Source: Undaria pinnatifida
Lineage: Eukaryota; Sar; Phaeophyceae; Laminariales; Alariaceae
Length of the DNA stretch: 64,000 nt
Direction: 5' to 3'
Assembly (NCBI GenBank): GCA_012845835.1
Contig: JABAKD010000020.1
Span: 2,118,936-2,182,935, forward strand
Shown here: positions 1-12,835 of the stretch, one piece after another
Position numbering within the stretch: position 1 is the first letter of the stretch
Layout: each line of letters opens with the position of its first letter
Made by a program: the position numbers and the translations under genes
The notes under the pieces: model-generated
Database searches by the model: none
What the model saw: the letters and a program-made list of their open reading frames with translations, nothing else
Told to the model about the DNA's origin: nothing

Positions 1-252
1 ATCATATCAACAAAATACTTGCACGGAGCCAAAACGCGTTAGTCCGATAGTCAAATTGTTATATATATTTAAAAAATGAAAAGAATGTTGTACAAGTATA
101 CATATACCTTGAATATTGAATATTTCTGTTATACCTGGCAGTATATGTTACACACGACAGAATGCCAAATTAACAGTTTTTTGTTTTGTTGCTTCTCCCC
201 CACGGCGTACTCGAATTATCGTCATTTATCGTTACGTTCTCTCGACACACAG
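1..252. other. No gene identified; upstream of first gene
   Basis: AT-rich sequence without a convincing exon. It may be an intron or 5' flank of the gene that follows, because a good splice acceptor (cgacacacag) ends at 252. Confidence 0.4.
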
Positions 253-2637
253 GGACATCGTGCCACCTAGTCCTGCGCAGGCAGAATCAATGGGACCCAA
301 GGAAACGTGGGCGTTGATCGCGCGAATTGCCGCCACGCTTGTCCGCGAGCTCGAGCCCCACAAGCTAGCAGAAGTGGAGCGAGGGTTGATGGGAATTGCT
401 TCGAGGGTCACAGGCACGACAGACCTGGAAATGGTCGTGCCTGAACTGATTGTTCTTCTTGGTGGGGACGGCAAAGCTCTCCGGGCTCTCAAGATGGTGA
501 GTCGAAATGCAACATGCACGACGGCCACCTGTTGAGTTAATGTATGGGTCCATTCGGACCTGCCAGCTCGCAGCTCTACTTATGTTGAGGGGCATGTAGT
601 TTTTGACGTGGTTAATATACCACTCATGACTAGAGCTAACGCAGCAGGTAACGAGCCAGAGGTACATGGTATAGCATGAACACCCTGGTGTGTGGAGCGT
701 ATACCAGTACATGTAAAAATTGGCCTCTTTATGTGGCCGGGAACGTGGCCGGGAAGGAGCGATTCACAAACGAGCAAGTACCCTTTTTCCAAGTTTCTGG
801 GTGCAACTGCCGCCCCTGTACTGTTCTGGTGAGTGTATGCTCTATATCACACATATTCTAATGTATAATAGAGTATGAATCGCACGAAGTTGTTTCATAT
901 GGTACAACGTGCATTACATGACTTTTTTTCATGACGATATGACGCACGAGGTCATAAGGCACGTTGTTGGTCGAAGGCGATGACTTCAACGACAGGGCAG
1001 CACCTTGGGCTGCTGTTTTCGAGTGCAGACTGCTTCCCAGACCACACACACATATCGTTGCTGGTGATGGTTTGATATTTTCGTTCTGATTTGTTGTGAA
1101 TATTGTTGTGGTTTCTTTCTTTGCCTGAAATGCGACGCTGCTTTGCAGGTGGATCAGGGTGTGGTGCTGCTGGGTGTGCACTACATGAAAGGAGGGGTGA
1201 CGAGGGGACTGCTCACCAAGGACGTGCGCTCGGCGGACGGGTGGCAAATCGGCATAGACGTTTTCGACCACGTGCAGGTGGGCGTCACGTCTTGAATGTT
1301 TAGAAATATTAATGGGAAGGGATGTCGGGTCGCTCGAGTCGATCGACTATCATCTTTAGCAGTTTTGAATGTTTGGGCCATGGACGTCTGTTGCGGAGTT
1401 CCTTTCCTCTCACCGCGAGAAATCAAGAGCTTACCTTTCAAACGCGCGAACAAGTGGTTTGTTTTTGAAACATTCATGTACACAACAGCGGTAGTGTCAT
1501 ACCTGGTAGGTGTAGTGGTATATATACTACACGAGTATCATACTCGTAGATGGTACCAGGTATGTATTAAGTCTTACTAACACTCGCGGTCGTCTGCTGC
1601 GCTGCGGCATAATTGATCGTTCTTTCATCGGACTAATTATACGTAGTGAAATCTGTGGAAGATCTTCGGCGGGTTTCCGCCGGCGCACGAAAATGCCAGA
1701 TATTGCTCCTGTTGTTGTTGTTGTTTGTTACAGCGTACGTACTCAGTGCAAGAGAAACGACACGCGGGACGTTTTTTGGATGTTTTCATGTTTTCCAAGC
1801 GGAAATGCGGGGCGTTTTCCAAGCGGCAGGCAGTACGAGCCAAATTGCCTTGTGGCCTGTCTGGCCCTTGCGCGTGCGTGTTGGTTGGCTGTAATAGGTT
1901 GCCTTTGCGGGTTACAAGACGAGCGGAAGAGTCGGCGAATGTTCGGCAAACTGCTATTCTAGAGTGTAGCGCGGAGCGAAGGACACGCACTCCGCTTCGG
2001 CATGACGCTTGTCCGCCAACTCACGGCGGCGTACGTAGGAGTATCTCTCACGAGTGGTGCAAGTAGCAGTGTCGTCCGTGAAAATATTCGGATGGCTTGA
2101 GTGTTGCAACCGATGCAACTTGAACATGGATATACATCAAGAGTATTTTTACAAGTACGAACCACGACACGAACAAAACGAACAAAGCGCATCGGAATGT
2201 TTGGCCGTGGCCTTCAGTCCTTTGATGACCTCCTTGGCAAGCTTCCTGGCGGCCATAAGTGTCACGGCGCTCCAATTCATCAAAAGCTCACCCCCCTCTC
2301 GGTTCGTCCTGCGTGCCGTCGCCTGTTTTGTTCGCGTCGGCTCCACGTTCGCATTATGTACCTTGTACCTTTTTATATACCCTTTGTACGCTGTACCTTG
2401 TATTGTACCCGTTGGCAGGTTTACCACAAGCGGCGAGAACAGTCGGTCGATATTTACGACGGAGCGAACAACCACTTCGAGCTCGACTTCGAGGTTCGAG
2501 CGACGTTCGACATCAACATGACGCAGCTCTCCGCGGCGGGGCTGCGCGTGCAGCGGCTGGTTTGCTCGCCGACGATGCAGCCTGAAATGAGGGTCCAGCT
2601 CGAGTCGCGCATCCTCGGAGACTTGATCGTTTTGTAA
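253..2637 (+). CDS. Three-exon gene of unknown function
   Basis: I do not recognise this protein family. Three exons join in one frame: 253 (or an ATG at 290) to 496, 1149-1277 and 2419-2637. The donors are gtgagt and gtgggc, the acceptors are ctttgcag and ttggcag, and all junctions are phase 0. From the ATG at 290 the product is 184 residues. It has a helical N-terminal half with hydrophobic residues at regular spacing (around EMVVPELIVLL), then a mixed beta-like C-terminal half ending in GDLIVL. No signal peptide, membrane span or metal motif is visible. The exon may instead start at the acceptor ending at 252 and have earlier exons outside the window; the frame stays open through PPSPAQAES before the Met. 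Support comes from frame conservation over two introns, not from homology. Confidence 0.6.
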
Positions 2638-4388
2638 AGGCCTGATTTGACTGACCACTCGTCGTCCATTGCTTTGTCTAAGAGGGCAAATTAAACCTAA
2701 AGGTTGATTTTGACGGCAAAAGTGCTGTTATGTCCGGTCCTTCCTTTTTCACGGGCAGGTAGCCCCACGTCGTCTGTCGATTCTATTCTATTATTATGTT
2801 TTTAGTATAGTGAGAGTATCCTTTGCACCAAAGGGCGGGGCGGCGTGCGCGGTCGTGTATGTGTACGTGTACATTCGGGTGTACCTCTAGTCGTACCATA
2901 CCGGTTGGCTTTTTTGTTGAGTGTATTTTTAGTGTACCATTATACTGTGCTATCATGGCTACGTACCGAAAAATGTTCATATTTTTCGATGTTGGAGTTG
3001 CTTAGCGCCACGCGCGAGCGAGCTTTGTTTTTTGTCCGTAGCCTTTTTGTGGCCCTTGTCCTGTGTTCCTGTTGTGTTCCTTTTGGCATCATCGTATGCA
3101 GTAGAGCCTCTCTCAGGGGAGGCGCACGCGATGTGGAGAAGAGGTTGAACCTTGCGTGTAGGTCTGATACAGGCAATCCGGTGAGCGCAGCAGGTAGAGT
3201 AGACTTGTACACACAGCATAGACTTGAGCAGTACGCACATATTTTTTATACTTTCGTGTTGTGTTTTAATATTATACACCAGGGTTATGCCAAGTACCAC
3301 ATGGCTGTTGAACTGGACCACCTGGAAACGGGTGCATTAAATGGGTGCATAACACTTAGGAGCTGCGGAGTAGGCGAGCGCCAATTCCACAAGCTCGATT
3401 ATAGTGGTAGCTCGTTAAGCTATCAAGAGCGCCGAGATCTTGACGCGTCCCTCACTGCGATTTCCTTGAAAACATAGTCTAGTGCGGTGAATCAGTTGTA
3501 CTCTAGAATCCAACGCGTTCCGTTTTAAGGGTCGGTGGTGGTGGGGAGTAGTGCTCCGAACTTATGAACAAATCCGTGTTTTATGGTTTGGAGGAAAGGT
3601 CGAACGCTTGTACTTTGGCAGTTTGGCTACTAATGTCAGCTGATCAAAATATTTATGGTGCGGCAGTACTTGAACAGCATGTATTTGCTGTTGTTTGTAT
3701 TTTGGTGTCTGGACTACTGCGTGATCTTGTTACACTTTTTGTGTTGCGTTGCGCTCCATGTTTTGGTCTCAAATTGTACACAAACATCTTGAGGCCTGGA
3801 TTACACAGCTTGTGCTCTTTGAGCCTAGCCGGGCAAAGTTGATGGTGGTGCATGAAGGCGATAGCCGAGATAAGCCAAGACGACCGAGTGTATTGTTTTA
3901 CGGCGGCGCATACTGAGCAAGGTTTTGCTTATAGACGGGGTAACATAAGAGAAGGAGCGGAAGCTATACTCGGCTCCAAAGCCTGCGCGTAACGCAGCTC
4001 AACTTACCCGCCGCAAACCTTAACCTCCTTAGCCTTACGTACTAAGGACTGCCTCTGGGGTGCGCTGCGCCTTATGAATCAAGCGTGAGGACAAACGGAA
4101 GCTTAATATTAAGATTTGAAAATGACTTGAGCCGTTACATGCCATGCATGATGTGAGCGGGGTTGAAGTGTAGTCGTCTTTTCTCCTTCATGATGGCATA
4201 TATTAAGCACGTTGACGGTACTAATTAATAATCTCTTTCGGAATGCCTTCTCGACGCTGGACGCTCTGGTACCCGGTGCATTTAGTGATGCTGCACGCTA
4301 CGTAAAATCGGTGTAAAAAAACGGACACTCATATCAGCTGGGTCAACTCTTTGGTAGCTCGAAGGGTGACGCGAACTGTCGTTGCCCC
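2638..4388. other. Intergenic stretch, no supported gene
   Basis: Open frames here, such as 3260-3477 (+) and 3564-3842 (+), have no splice partners or recognisable motifs. I see no clear repeat or RNA gene. Confidence 0.5.
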
Positions 4389-7300
4389 TTATCGCCACGT
4401 AGAAGGGCATCGCGGCTCAAAGTAGAGCATGTTCGCCATCAACATCAAGTGATCCGATGGAAACCTATCGTTGGGGATCTGATGTCTCACTATTTTTGAG
4501 TTCTCGCGCAAGTACGGCAACCACTCCCCCCTAAACCCTTGCGCAGAAGACTGTCGCCGCCAGTCCTTCGGCGTCTTGGACCCCGGTGCCGGAGCCAGCT
4601 CGGTCTGCTGGACATCTCGTCCCTCGAGGCTCCCCAATTCCGGAACGGACAGCACTTCCAGCGGCAACAAGCAATTCGCGCTGAAAAAAATGTAGTCGAC
4701 CGTCCCAGAATAGGTATCACAGAGCGTCGTAAACGTTGGCTCCCCACCGGAGCTGTACGACATGTACGCACTCCTGAGACCTAGCGCGTGTTTCTGCCGC
4801 TCGCTCCTCGCCCCGCTCACGTTCAAGGCAGCAAGTCTAAATAAAACGCTAGTTTCTCTCTCGGAATCTGCCCCCGCCGGCAATCCTTCTACTTTTGACC
4901 CCGCACGCTCGCCAGGGGGAGATGACGCGCCGTTCGCGCAGGAGTCAAGATGATCTCCAATTATCTCTGTTCTACAAAATTTTGGTTCCGCTTTACCCCT
5001 TGTACGTGCTTCGATCCTTCTCGCCGAGCTCGCATCCTCAAGAATATGCAATTGCGACGGGTGCCCATCCCCCCTCCCGTCATCGGCCTCTGATACGAAG
5101 CCGCTCGCATCCCCGACGCTTTGCTCATCACGCGACACCACCGCGGTGGTGGAGCCCGTGTCGTCATCCACGGCGAGAGCAGCAAGGTCAACATGGTCCC
5201 GTGCACCATTTTTTTCTCTTCGTCGTCTCCGCCGCCCTGTCGAGGAGCTAGCGACACCAGGGGAGGTTTTTTTCGGGGTAGCCTCCATTATGGGGAACCC
5301 ATTGTCAGTGCGGACGTTGGCAGAGTGGGGGTGGAGCGCCGCATCGGAATATCGCGGCGTCATGCCCGAAACAGAGTTAAAGGGATGGAGTTTCTCCGCG
5401 ACTAAATCTACCATCCCATCAACCTTCACCAACTTCCGCAACTCGTACGCTCGGGGACAAGCGAGCTTTTCCTCGGTCCTTTGTCGGACTGCTTTGAGTT
5501 CTCTCTCCCGTATAATTTTGACGGAGGCTGCCCCAAGAAGCACCCTGCTTTCCGGATCGTTGCCTGCAATGCGCGGCATACAGACAGGCTCTGAACGCTC
5601 GCTCCAGGGGCCTTGACCGAGGCTGTTCACGGCCGCGACCCTGAACTCATACGCCACGCCCGAGCTGAGGCCTGTGACAGTGAAAGACCGGAGAGGGTTC
5701 TGCTCCGACTTAAACTTACCCCCCTCCGTCTCGACAAGGTCATACCCCACGCAATCCGATTCACGGATGCCTACGCTTTCCCCCGAGAGAAAACGGCTAC
5801 CCCCCGGAACCCAAAGCACCTTGTATAGATCGATCGCAGGGCTGAGGGACTCGCTGTTTTCCTGGGGGACGGGCCATCGAACCAGCGCCGTGCTCGTGGA
5901 GAGGGGTTCAACGAGGGGCTTACCGGGGGGTCCTGGCTGTGAGGGCTCTTGGGGCTCAACGCCTTTGCAGAGAATCTCATACACGCCGCTGCTGGGCGCG
6001 CAGTTCATCGTTCCGCACAGAATTACCGGAAGATGGAAGTCGGAGTTAAAAGCTTCGATGGTTCGAGTCAGACCACGCGCTTGTAGAGAGCGCACCGCAT
6101 CTCCTTGAGGCCCCTGTTCGTGAAACAGCTCGGTGCACACGATGCATGCGCCCGTTGGAAAGTTGGAGCCTTGCCACGGTTGAAGAAGCGCCATTAGTGC
6201 GACGTTGTCACTCATCACGACTTTTCCCGCAAGCAGGCGATCCTCTTCGTGCTCTCCAAGCCTGAAACACATTAAGAAGCATTATGCGTATGTCAAATGA
6301 GTGGAGGTTTGGCTTGTCCATTTTTGCCGTCTGCAATTACTGGATCCAGCAAGTACAAGCAATGTTTACTGCAAGACAACATGGATGAACTCTTTTTGGC
6401 CAGCTGTACACGATATAGCATTCTGGTAATAGCATATAAGCGTGGAAAGGTTTAGAGGGTTTGCTTCGAGGCACAGCATACTGTCGCTATCTACGATGCC
6501 AGGAGTGCTTGAACCAACAACTCAAACAACAAGCAGACGTGAGACGTGAGACGGCGGTTTCATTTCGAGCAATTTCGAACATCGAAAACCAATCAATTTC
6601 CAAGGCCGATCGTCAATTCTCGGATTAACTAAGCTCGTAATGTGGTACGTAGTGGGAAGCTGGTTAGTATGTCCTACTGTCGCTAACCCCCCCCCCCCCC
6701 CCCCCCCCCGACCCGTATCCAGGGGGCCAGTACATTTCAATCAAGGATCGACCATATATATAGATTGGATCCTTATTTAAGTGTGACCTGTTTAACTCCA
6801 GTTCTTCGCTTCGTAATAAATCGAACACGTCGCGCTTCCAGGCAATCACAACTCCATCTCGGCGCACTCCCGCTCTGCTGGTCCTTTGCTTGTATAGGCT
6901 GTCGTACCCGGCGCCAGTTAACTGCGGCCCCCACCACTGTTGAAATGATTCAACATCTTGAAGACACAGCACATCGGCTCTGAGGTGGCGGTTCACGAAA
7001 ATATGACGGAGCTTGCAACGATGAGTTTCGGGTATATATTCAATCGGTCGAACCCGCAAAAAAAAATATAAAGCACGCAATACGCAACAGAGCGTGCCAA
7101 CCGGCAAGGCGAAATCATTCGCTGATCGTAATGGTAGTCAGTTGCAGGCATCTTATTCGCATGTTCATACTATCATTTTATACAAATATTTTTAGGACGT
7201 CAGCTGTGAGTTCGACGAATTTCGGGTCAATACTCATCTTTACAAGCTGCGTTGTTGATACTCGTAATATACTATATGGGTGAGTTTTTATTGGAAGGGG

Positions 7301-9999
7301 TCCTATTTTCTAATATATACTCCGTATATATATATATTATAAAAATACAAATACACTCCAGCTGTGAGATCGAAGATTTTGTCGAAACTCATCTTTGCAA
7401 GCTGTATGTGATACTCCGACCGCGCGTATTACGGGTTGTTTGTCCTCATTAAGGATGTGGGTCGGCGACCCCCCTTGCAACTACAGTGTAGCTATCAGGG
7501 TCAATAGGGTGATGTTAGTCAGTCCGTGCGCGGAAACTACAAAACCCGTTTTTGAGGGAGACACAACCTGACAGCTGTGGAAGGAAATGCTTTATTTTAT
7601 CAAGCGAATCCTGTAAGTCGAATAACCGGTGAGGGGAGGGCGGAGTTTTTAAGGACGTGGGGGCCTGGGTTTGATCAAGAGGGAGCGGGGGGGGGGGGGG
7701 GGGGGGGGCAGCTCAATCTGTACGTGGAAACAATAAATCCTATCCTGTAAGTCGTACAACCAGTGAGGAGAGGGCGGAGCGTTCGAGGGGGTAGGGGTAG
7801 GGGTGGGGGGGGGAGGGAGGGGGAGGGGGGAGAAAGGGTGTTTTAAACAACATCAGGTCGCATAGATATAGGGGTTTGCTATACGCGTGGTGCTAGGTCT
7901 AGGCGATGGTGCGGGTGGTGGGGAAAGAGGGGGCGTTGGGGGGGGGGGGTGGGGGTGAATTGCAGCAGCGGCATGGATGGCTCTAGAAAGATATAATGAG
8001 GTGATATCAAGTGCGTGGAATTGTTTATTACTCTGGCAGATTTCGATGTTAGGTGGGGCGTTTGAGCAAGGGGCAGCGGAGAAAAAAAATAGGGGGGGGG
8101 GAGGGGAAGGGTTTTCAAGAGGTTTAGGTCACATAATATAAAAATACACTCCAGCTGTGAGATCGAATATTTGGTCGAAACTTATCTTTATATATGTTTT
8201 GCTGTTCACCATTATAACGGTTAGTAGTGTTGGTATTTTTACTTTAGGTGGGGAATTTGGAGCTAAATCTGACGTCATACCAATTTTATAATTTTTTTTT
8301 ACTGTAGTTTCCACTATAGACTAGACTACTGCTGTTAAGATACGGCCTCGAAAGGCCTGTAGGTATCCGAATTTGAGATCATTTGGATGGGTTTCGTATG
8401 ATAAGGTTGGCGGTTTATATTCGGGGAAGTTAGGAATTAGATCGGAGGCACGCGCCTCCGATCTCAGAAGCTATCCCGGGCTCTGGTGGAAACGAATAAA
8501 GCTACATCTCTACGAAGGAACGAAAGTGAGTACTCTCCGAGGACCTGCTCAATTGGCAGACCTGCAGGGGGCACTCTGTGTCCCCACCTATTAATTTCTA
8601 TTATCGTATGTATGGTAGGTGGTTTATTTTGCTTTTTCTCTGCTTTAATACCTTAATGAGGACACACAACTCGTAATGCGCGCGATCGGAGTATCACACA
8701 CAGCTTGCGAAGATGAGTTTCGACGAAATCTTCGATCTCACAGCTGGAGTGTATTTTCATTTTTTATAATATCGGGAGGAGTACGAATACACAGCAGTAC
8801 AGAGCATTGCTAGTTATCTAGACTAATATGTTAATATTAATACAGCATTCGAGAATAAAAGTCGGCTACTCCCCCCCCAAAAAAACTGTGGGACACGAAG
8901 CCACTGCTGTTCCAAATTGATACGCTGTCACTCTGTCATTTATAACGGATTGCCCGCGTAGACTCAAAGGTCCGCAACAAACGAAACGAACCTCTCGGAA
9001 TATTCGCCGTAATTACGTAATTGCGAACCAGGGCACACGTGAAAGGTATGATACGGGCAAATCGCAGCTAAAATCAAACCCCAGTGAGCTGATGTTCGAC
9101 TGAGAAGGTGTTCTAACTACACGAGCGCCTGTTTATGCTGCCGTTGTTCATCGTCGCCACCCGAATGATCTAGGCCGGGGATGCAGTAGAAACCGACAAG
9201 CCTCACGAAGCGAAACCAGCTATGCTACCATCATCCCGTACGTTCTACACGTACCAGGGTATATCGTCATCGAGGAGTCAGACGGCGGGGGACAAATTGA
9301 GAGTGAGCGTGCTCGTCCGCACGAACGAGTAAAGAGGGCATCATAGATCACATGCTGGGGGAACAATTTGGGGTCGCACGTTCTCGTTTATCACACGACG
9401 AGTAGAAACAAAGCAGCATGACTACAATGGGACCCGAAGGGTGCGCCAGCTAGCGTTGGGCTGCGAAAGCAACTGAGTTAAATCGACACACGACGCGTAT
9501 GAAAATACGTGGAAGTGTGGTGAGCTAAAGCTTTATTTTTCCCCATCCGCCGGAGGATGAAGAAAAAAAAAAAAAAATGACGACGAAATCTCTACCTCCC
9601 TCACCGTACACTGAATATCTCTCTGAGAAGGATCTCTCGCCGTCGACCCCAATTGAGCACCGACGGCGGGCAATTACGGACCCGCACGCTGTTAGAGTCC
9701 GCCAGCACGTTGTACGACACCACGGATACCTTCAGAGGTACCTTCAGCGGAACCTTCAGAGGTACCTTCAGCGGAACCTTCAGAGGTACCTGAAGAGATA
9801 CCTGAAGAGGTGACCACTCCTTCTCCTTTGCCCTCGCATCCGCCGATGTTTTGATACCACTACTACTTCTGCTGTCTTCAGCCGCAGCGATATCTGGGTG
9901 GCGCGGCTGCACAGATAGGAGCGTCCTTGCTCCCCATGGCTCGCTTTCGTGCGTGAAAGGAGTGTCGTACGTTTGCACTACTTTGGCCTTGACACGCAT
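4389..9999 (-). CDS. CCR4/nocturnin-type EEP-fold protein with fibronectin type III domain
   Basis: Three exons join in frame to 819 residues: 9999-9605, 6979-6788 and 6261-4389. The first donor is gtgagg, the second a weaker gtcaca; the acceptors are cacctcag and gtgtttcag. Exon 1 gives VVSYNVLADS and NCPPSVLNWGRRREILLREI, the start of the CCR4/nocturnin/Angel catalytic fold. Exon 2 gives ADVLCLQDVE and GYDSLYKQRT, then DGVVIAWKRD. Exon 3 begins with CGTMN...SGVYEIL, continues into a Pro-rich boundary and a fibronectin type III module (ALVRW..., YEFRVAAVNSLGQGPWS), then a long Arg/Ser-rich linker, and closes with VDYIFFSANCLLPLEVLS and PSDHLMLMANM. Family members are Mg-dependent mRNA deadenylases or 2',5'-phosphodiesterases. 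Two usual active-site positions differ: LQE is LQD, and GDFN is GTMN. The role may therefore be altered or non-catalytic. The frame is open upstream to 10095, so the start is uncertain. Confidence 0.85.
6687..6709. repeat. (C)23 homopolymer in intron 2 of the EEP gene
   Basis: An uninterrupted run of about 23 C. Lengths of such runs are prone to sequencing error. Confidence 0.9.
6980..9604 (-). other. Intron 1 of the EEP gene, filled with repeats
   Basis: This 2.6 kb intron holds four or five copies of the dispersed CAGCTGTGAG...TTGCAAGCTG repeat (about 7009-7055, 7197-7251, 7357-7405, 8148-8200 and 8700-8750). It also has a (G)22 run at 7687-7708 and a G-rich tract to about 8110 made of two similar blocks. 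No other exon is supported inside. Confidence 0.7.
9448..9558 (+). repeat. ~110 bp repeat, inverted copy at 48911-49020
   Basis: The stretch from agctagcgttggg to ccatccgccggagga recurs in reverse complement about 39 kb away with only a few mismatches. It lies in intron 1 of the EEP gene, just downstream of exon 1. The element type is unknown. Confidence 0.85.
9727..9812 (-). repeat. 15-bp minisatellite inside exon 1 of the EEP gene
   Basis: About six copies of a 15-bp unit (ggtaccttcagcgga type) are in frame and encode a run of V-P-L-K repeats just before the EEP domain. Copy number is likely variable. Confidence 0.85.
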
Positions 10000-10312
10000 C
10001 GCTTTCGGCTGTCGGTGCTTGCATGTACCTGGTATGTGCGGAAGTGCGTAGTCGTGTGCGCAGTCACAGACGACGTGGGGAGGGTTGTTTTTCACGCCAT
10101 TTCCCTGGCCGGAGGAACTATCGTACCGTACCGCAACACACGTACAGCTATGCTACCATATGATACACACGACTACTCGTAAACTCATAACTCGCAGCGT
10201 CCACGTAGGAGTGTAGGAGAACGGCAAAGGGCAAACAGCAAACGGCAGATGATCGGTAGCAAACAAAGTCGGCACAACTTGTACCGTTTCAGACCGAGAA
10301 TACAACAACTCA

Positions 10313-10830
10313 GCTTGCACAGTTGCAAAGATGAGCTCAACAACAACCATTCAATCGGTTGTACTCACAGCTGACTTTTTTCAATTATTTTTATAAAAAA
10401 ACATCAACTATTCAATCGGTCGCACTCACAGATGACGTTTTTCCACGCAACTTGCAAGATTGAGTTTCAACCATTCAATCGGTCGTACTCACAGATGACG
10501 TTTTTCAATTTTTAACGACCTCACGTAAAGGTTGTTTGTGAAGCTGTGTAATAACAAACAGATTTTTCACAAAAACCATATTATCATAAATGAAACACAT
10601 CTAATAATGTACCACGCAGCTTGCCAAGTTGAGTTTGAACCATTCAATCGCTCGTACTCACAGCTGACGTGTGAAAAATAAAAAAAGTGAAGCTCTAGCT
10701 GTGTATTAACAACCAGGTTTAATTCACAAACACCACATCATAAATTACACACCCAGATCTAATAATGTACCACGCAGCTGGCAAAGTTGAGCTTCAACCA
10801 TTTAATCGGTGGTACTCACAGCTGACGTAT
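10313..10830 (-). repeat. Cluster of dispersed CAGCTGTGAG/TTGCAAGCTG repeats
   Basis: Four to five copies of the 50-60 bp motif lie at about 10313-10380, 10446-10500, 10618-10672 and 10776-10830. They read cagcttgc(aa)...caatcggtcgtactcacagctgacg. Between them is a second shared segment (gaagctgtgtaataacaaac, catcataaat, ctaataatgtaccacg) that also follows the motif at 16790-16880. The larger unit is about 160 bp. Confidence 0.85.
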
Positions 10831-11117
10831 TTCAATTTATATCGTATTTTTTTTTTTTTTTTTTTTCAGCACACTTTCACTTTCCAGCTTCTGGACAAGC
10901 CGTGGTCACAGGTGTCATCCCTTCTCCTCCCCGGTTCTTGCCTTCAATTTTTATCGCGCATAGGGTTCAGCAATCCCACTGCTCGTCGATTGTACATCGA
11001 ATGTTGCTAACTCACGCTCTCGCGCTTTCCGCAAGTCAATTTGTCCACAAGAAAAAGTCCCAACGAATTTATTCGAGAATGCACTCGGCGGGGCTCGAAC
11101 TCACGAAACTGACCTAT

Positions 11118-11383
11118 GACCCAGGCTACGGTAAGGGGGTCCCTTTTTGGGCCTTGAATTTCAGTGGCTAGGGGTCACTCGCGCGAGTAACCCCTTTGTT
11201 ATTTAGCGATCTTACGTTTTCTTCATGTTTTATGTTGAAATAAATCCGCAATGCAACGGTAATCTAAGCTGCTCCAAAACAACTGCCTAAACCATTATCA
11301 TCCGTGAGGTACAGAGTCACTCGTGCGACTTGCTCAAACTCATCAGTGAAAACGGGGGTACCCCCCCTACCGTAGCCTTGGTC
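11118..11383 (+). mobile_element. MITE copy 1 (266 bp), TSD CTAT
   Basis: The element starts GACCCAGGCTACGGTA and ends TACCGTAGCCTTGGTC, so the ends are imperfect terminal inverted repeats of about 16-22 bp. It is flanked by ctat (11114-11117 and 11384-11387), a 4-bp target duplication. Inside is a palindrome around tcactcgcgcgagtaa. There is no coding capacity. Three further copies lie at 16326, 23077 and 27320. Confidence 0.9.
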
Positions 11384-12163
11384 CTATACCAGGCTCGAGA
11401 ATAAGCTGATACGCCACCGGGGCGACCGGCTATCGTATATGAGGGCTTGGGATAACTCACGTTCGACTCGCAACTTGCAACTATTAATACTTATCTTCTT
11501 GTTCTTCGTAGCGTGGAGGACACGCCAGGTTGGAGCAAGGTTCGACGGCGAACCAAGCGACGGTAACGATAGAGAAGTGCCTTGAGGCAACGAAAGGTGC
11601 TTCGCAGGCAAAACAGAGAGTCGACAGAGATTACTTGTCAGCGGGAAACGTGATTACCCGCCTCTCTGGCATCAGAATCTACGGAAACTCCACGACCACT
11701 TTTAGTACAACAAGACACGACATCCAATACCTCTGGAACGGCTATCGTTCATACAAATCTTCACGAGAAGATCTGTCTACGTAACGGTAGAAGAAGGTGT
11801 ACCTGGAACCCATATATATACCGGTTTTTTTTGTAAATATATATATATATATATATTTTTATAGAAAAAATTTTACGTATTTTTTTTATAAAAAAAATTA
11901 TAACATCTGATTCAGTAACCAGTAATAACGCGGTGGAACATGGAACCAATTTCACGACTCACACAGCTCAATAATTCAACGTTCCCTGCTCACGGCAGTC
12001 TCACTGCTGCTGTGTGTTGCCGTCAGCGCTCACCACGCATCAAACCTGTTACCTGCTACCAGGCCTGTAGACGGCACGCCGTGAAAACGAACCAGCACGA
12101 TTGCAGCAGTCGTCGTGTCGTCGTATACTATTATTTTATAAAAAAATATAAAAATTGAAAAAC
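11384..12163. repeat. Repeat-derived non-coding stretch
   Basis: No gene is supported. The part from about 11930 to 12120 resembles 32460-32650 (shared blocks such as gctcaa..ttcaacgttccct and the gccgt motif), and 10265-10310 resembles 32398-32445. The two regions therefore share an older interspersed element. Confidence 0.5.
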
Positions 12164-12168
12164 GTCAG

Positions 12169-12835
12169 TGTTGAGAAATATTAGGTGACATCAGCCTATT
12201 GTCATTATCAATGTTCAGTAGCGAATGTACAACTCCATGTTAGCACTTGCACTGCAGTGTCACAGCAGTAGCACGTAGCCTACAGAGTTGCTCGTCGGTG
12301 TGTAGTAGCACGTAGCCTACAAAGTTGCTCGTCGGTGTGTAGTAGCACGTAGTCTACAGAGTTGCTCGTCGGTGTGTAGAAGCACGTAGCCTACAGAGTT
12401 GCTCGTCGGTGTGGCAATGCCATCTAATACTCGTAGCGTACTCGTAGTTTGCGTTCTAGAATGAGGGTTCTCGGTAGATCGTGTTTTGGGACTATTTGAG
12501 GGTTTTCTGACAGTCCCGTAACTGTCTACAGGCTTCTGGAGCATGGCTGGCATCTAGACGTCGGCCGAATAATGTTTTGGAACGTAGCGGCTCTTTCGAT
12601 ATCCAGGTAGCAGGTAGAGCACCCCCTCTCCTGCTCACTCTTCTCAACCACATCTGAGCGTCTTCCCGTTCATCGGTCAAAGTGAGCTTTAGTTGGGTCA
12701 TCGAGAGCCCTTCAACCGGGAATATGTATGTTCTATACCCTATGTGATGCTCGAGTTCGTCTCGCAACGACTCTGTGAGCAACCCCTGAAGACTGTCATC
12801 GGTCGGCCACCTGAGAGTGTCCTAGTTTCTCAATA
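12169..12835 (+). repeat. Copia 5' LTR (667 bp)
   Basis: Matches the 3' LTR along its length. It holds four tandem 37-bp units (agtagcacgtagcctacaga...) at about 12267-12414, where the 3' LTR has two. It carries the empty site ctatgtgatgctcg that is split by a MITE in the 3' LTR. Confidence 0.9.

Noticed and set aside
2845..3477. 210-codon frame as a membrane protein
   Set aside because: Composition is hydrophobic at the start, but there is no splice partner or conserved motif and codon use looks non-coding.
12267..12414. CRISPR-like array (37-bp units)
   Set aside because: Units are contiguous tandem repeats without spacers, located in an LTR of a eukaryotic element.
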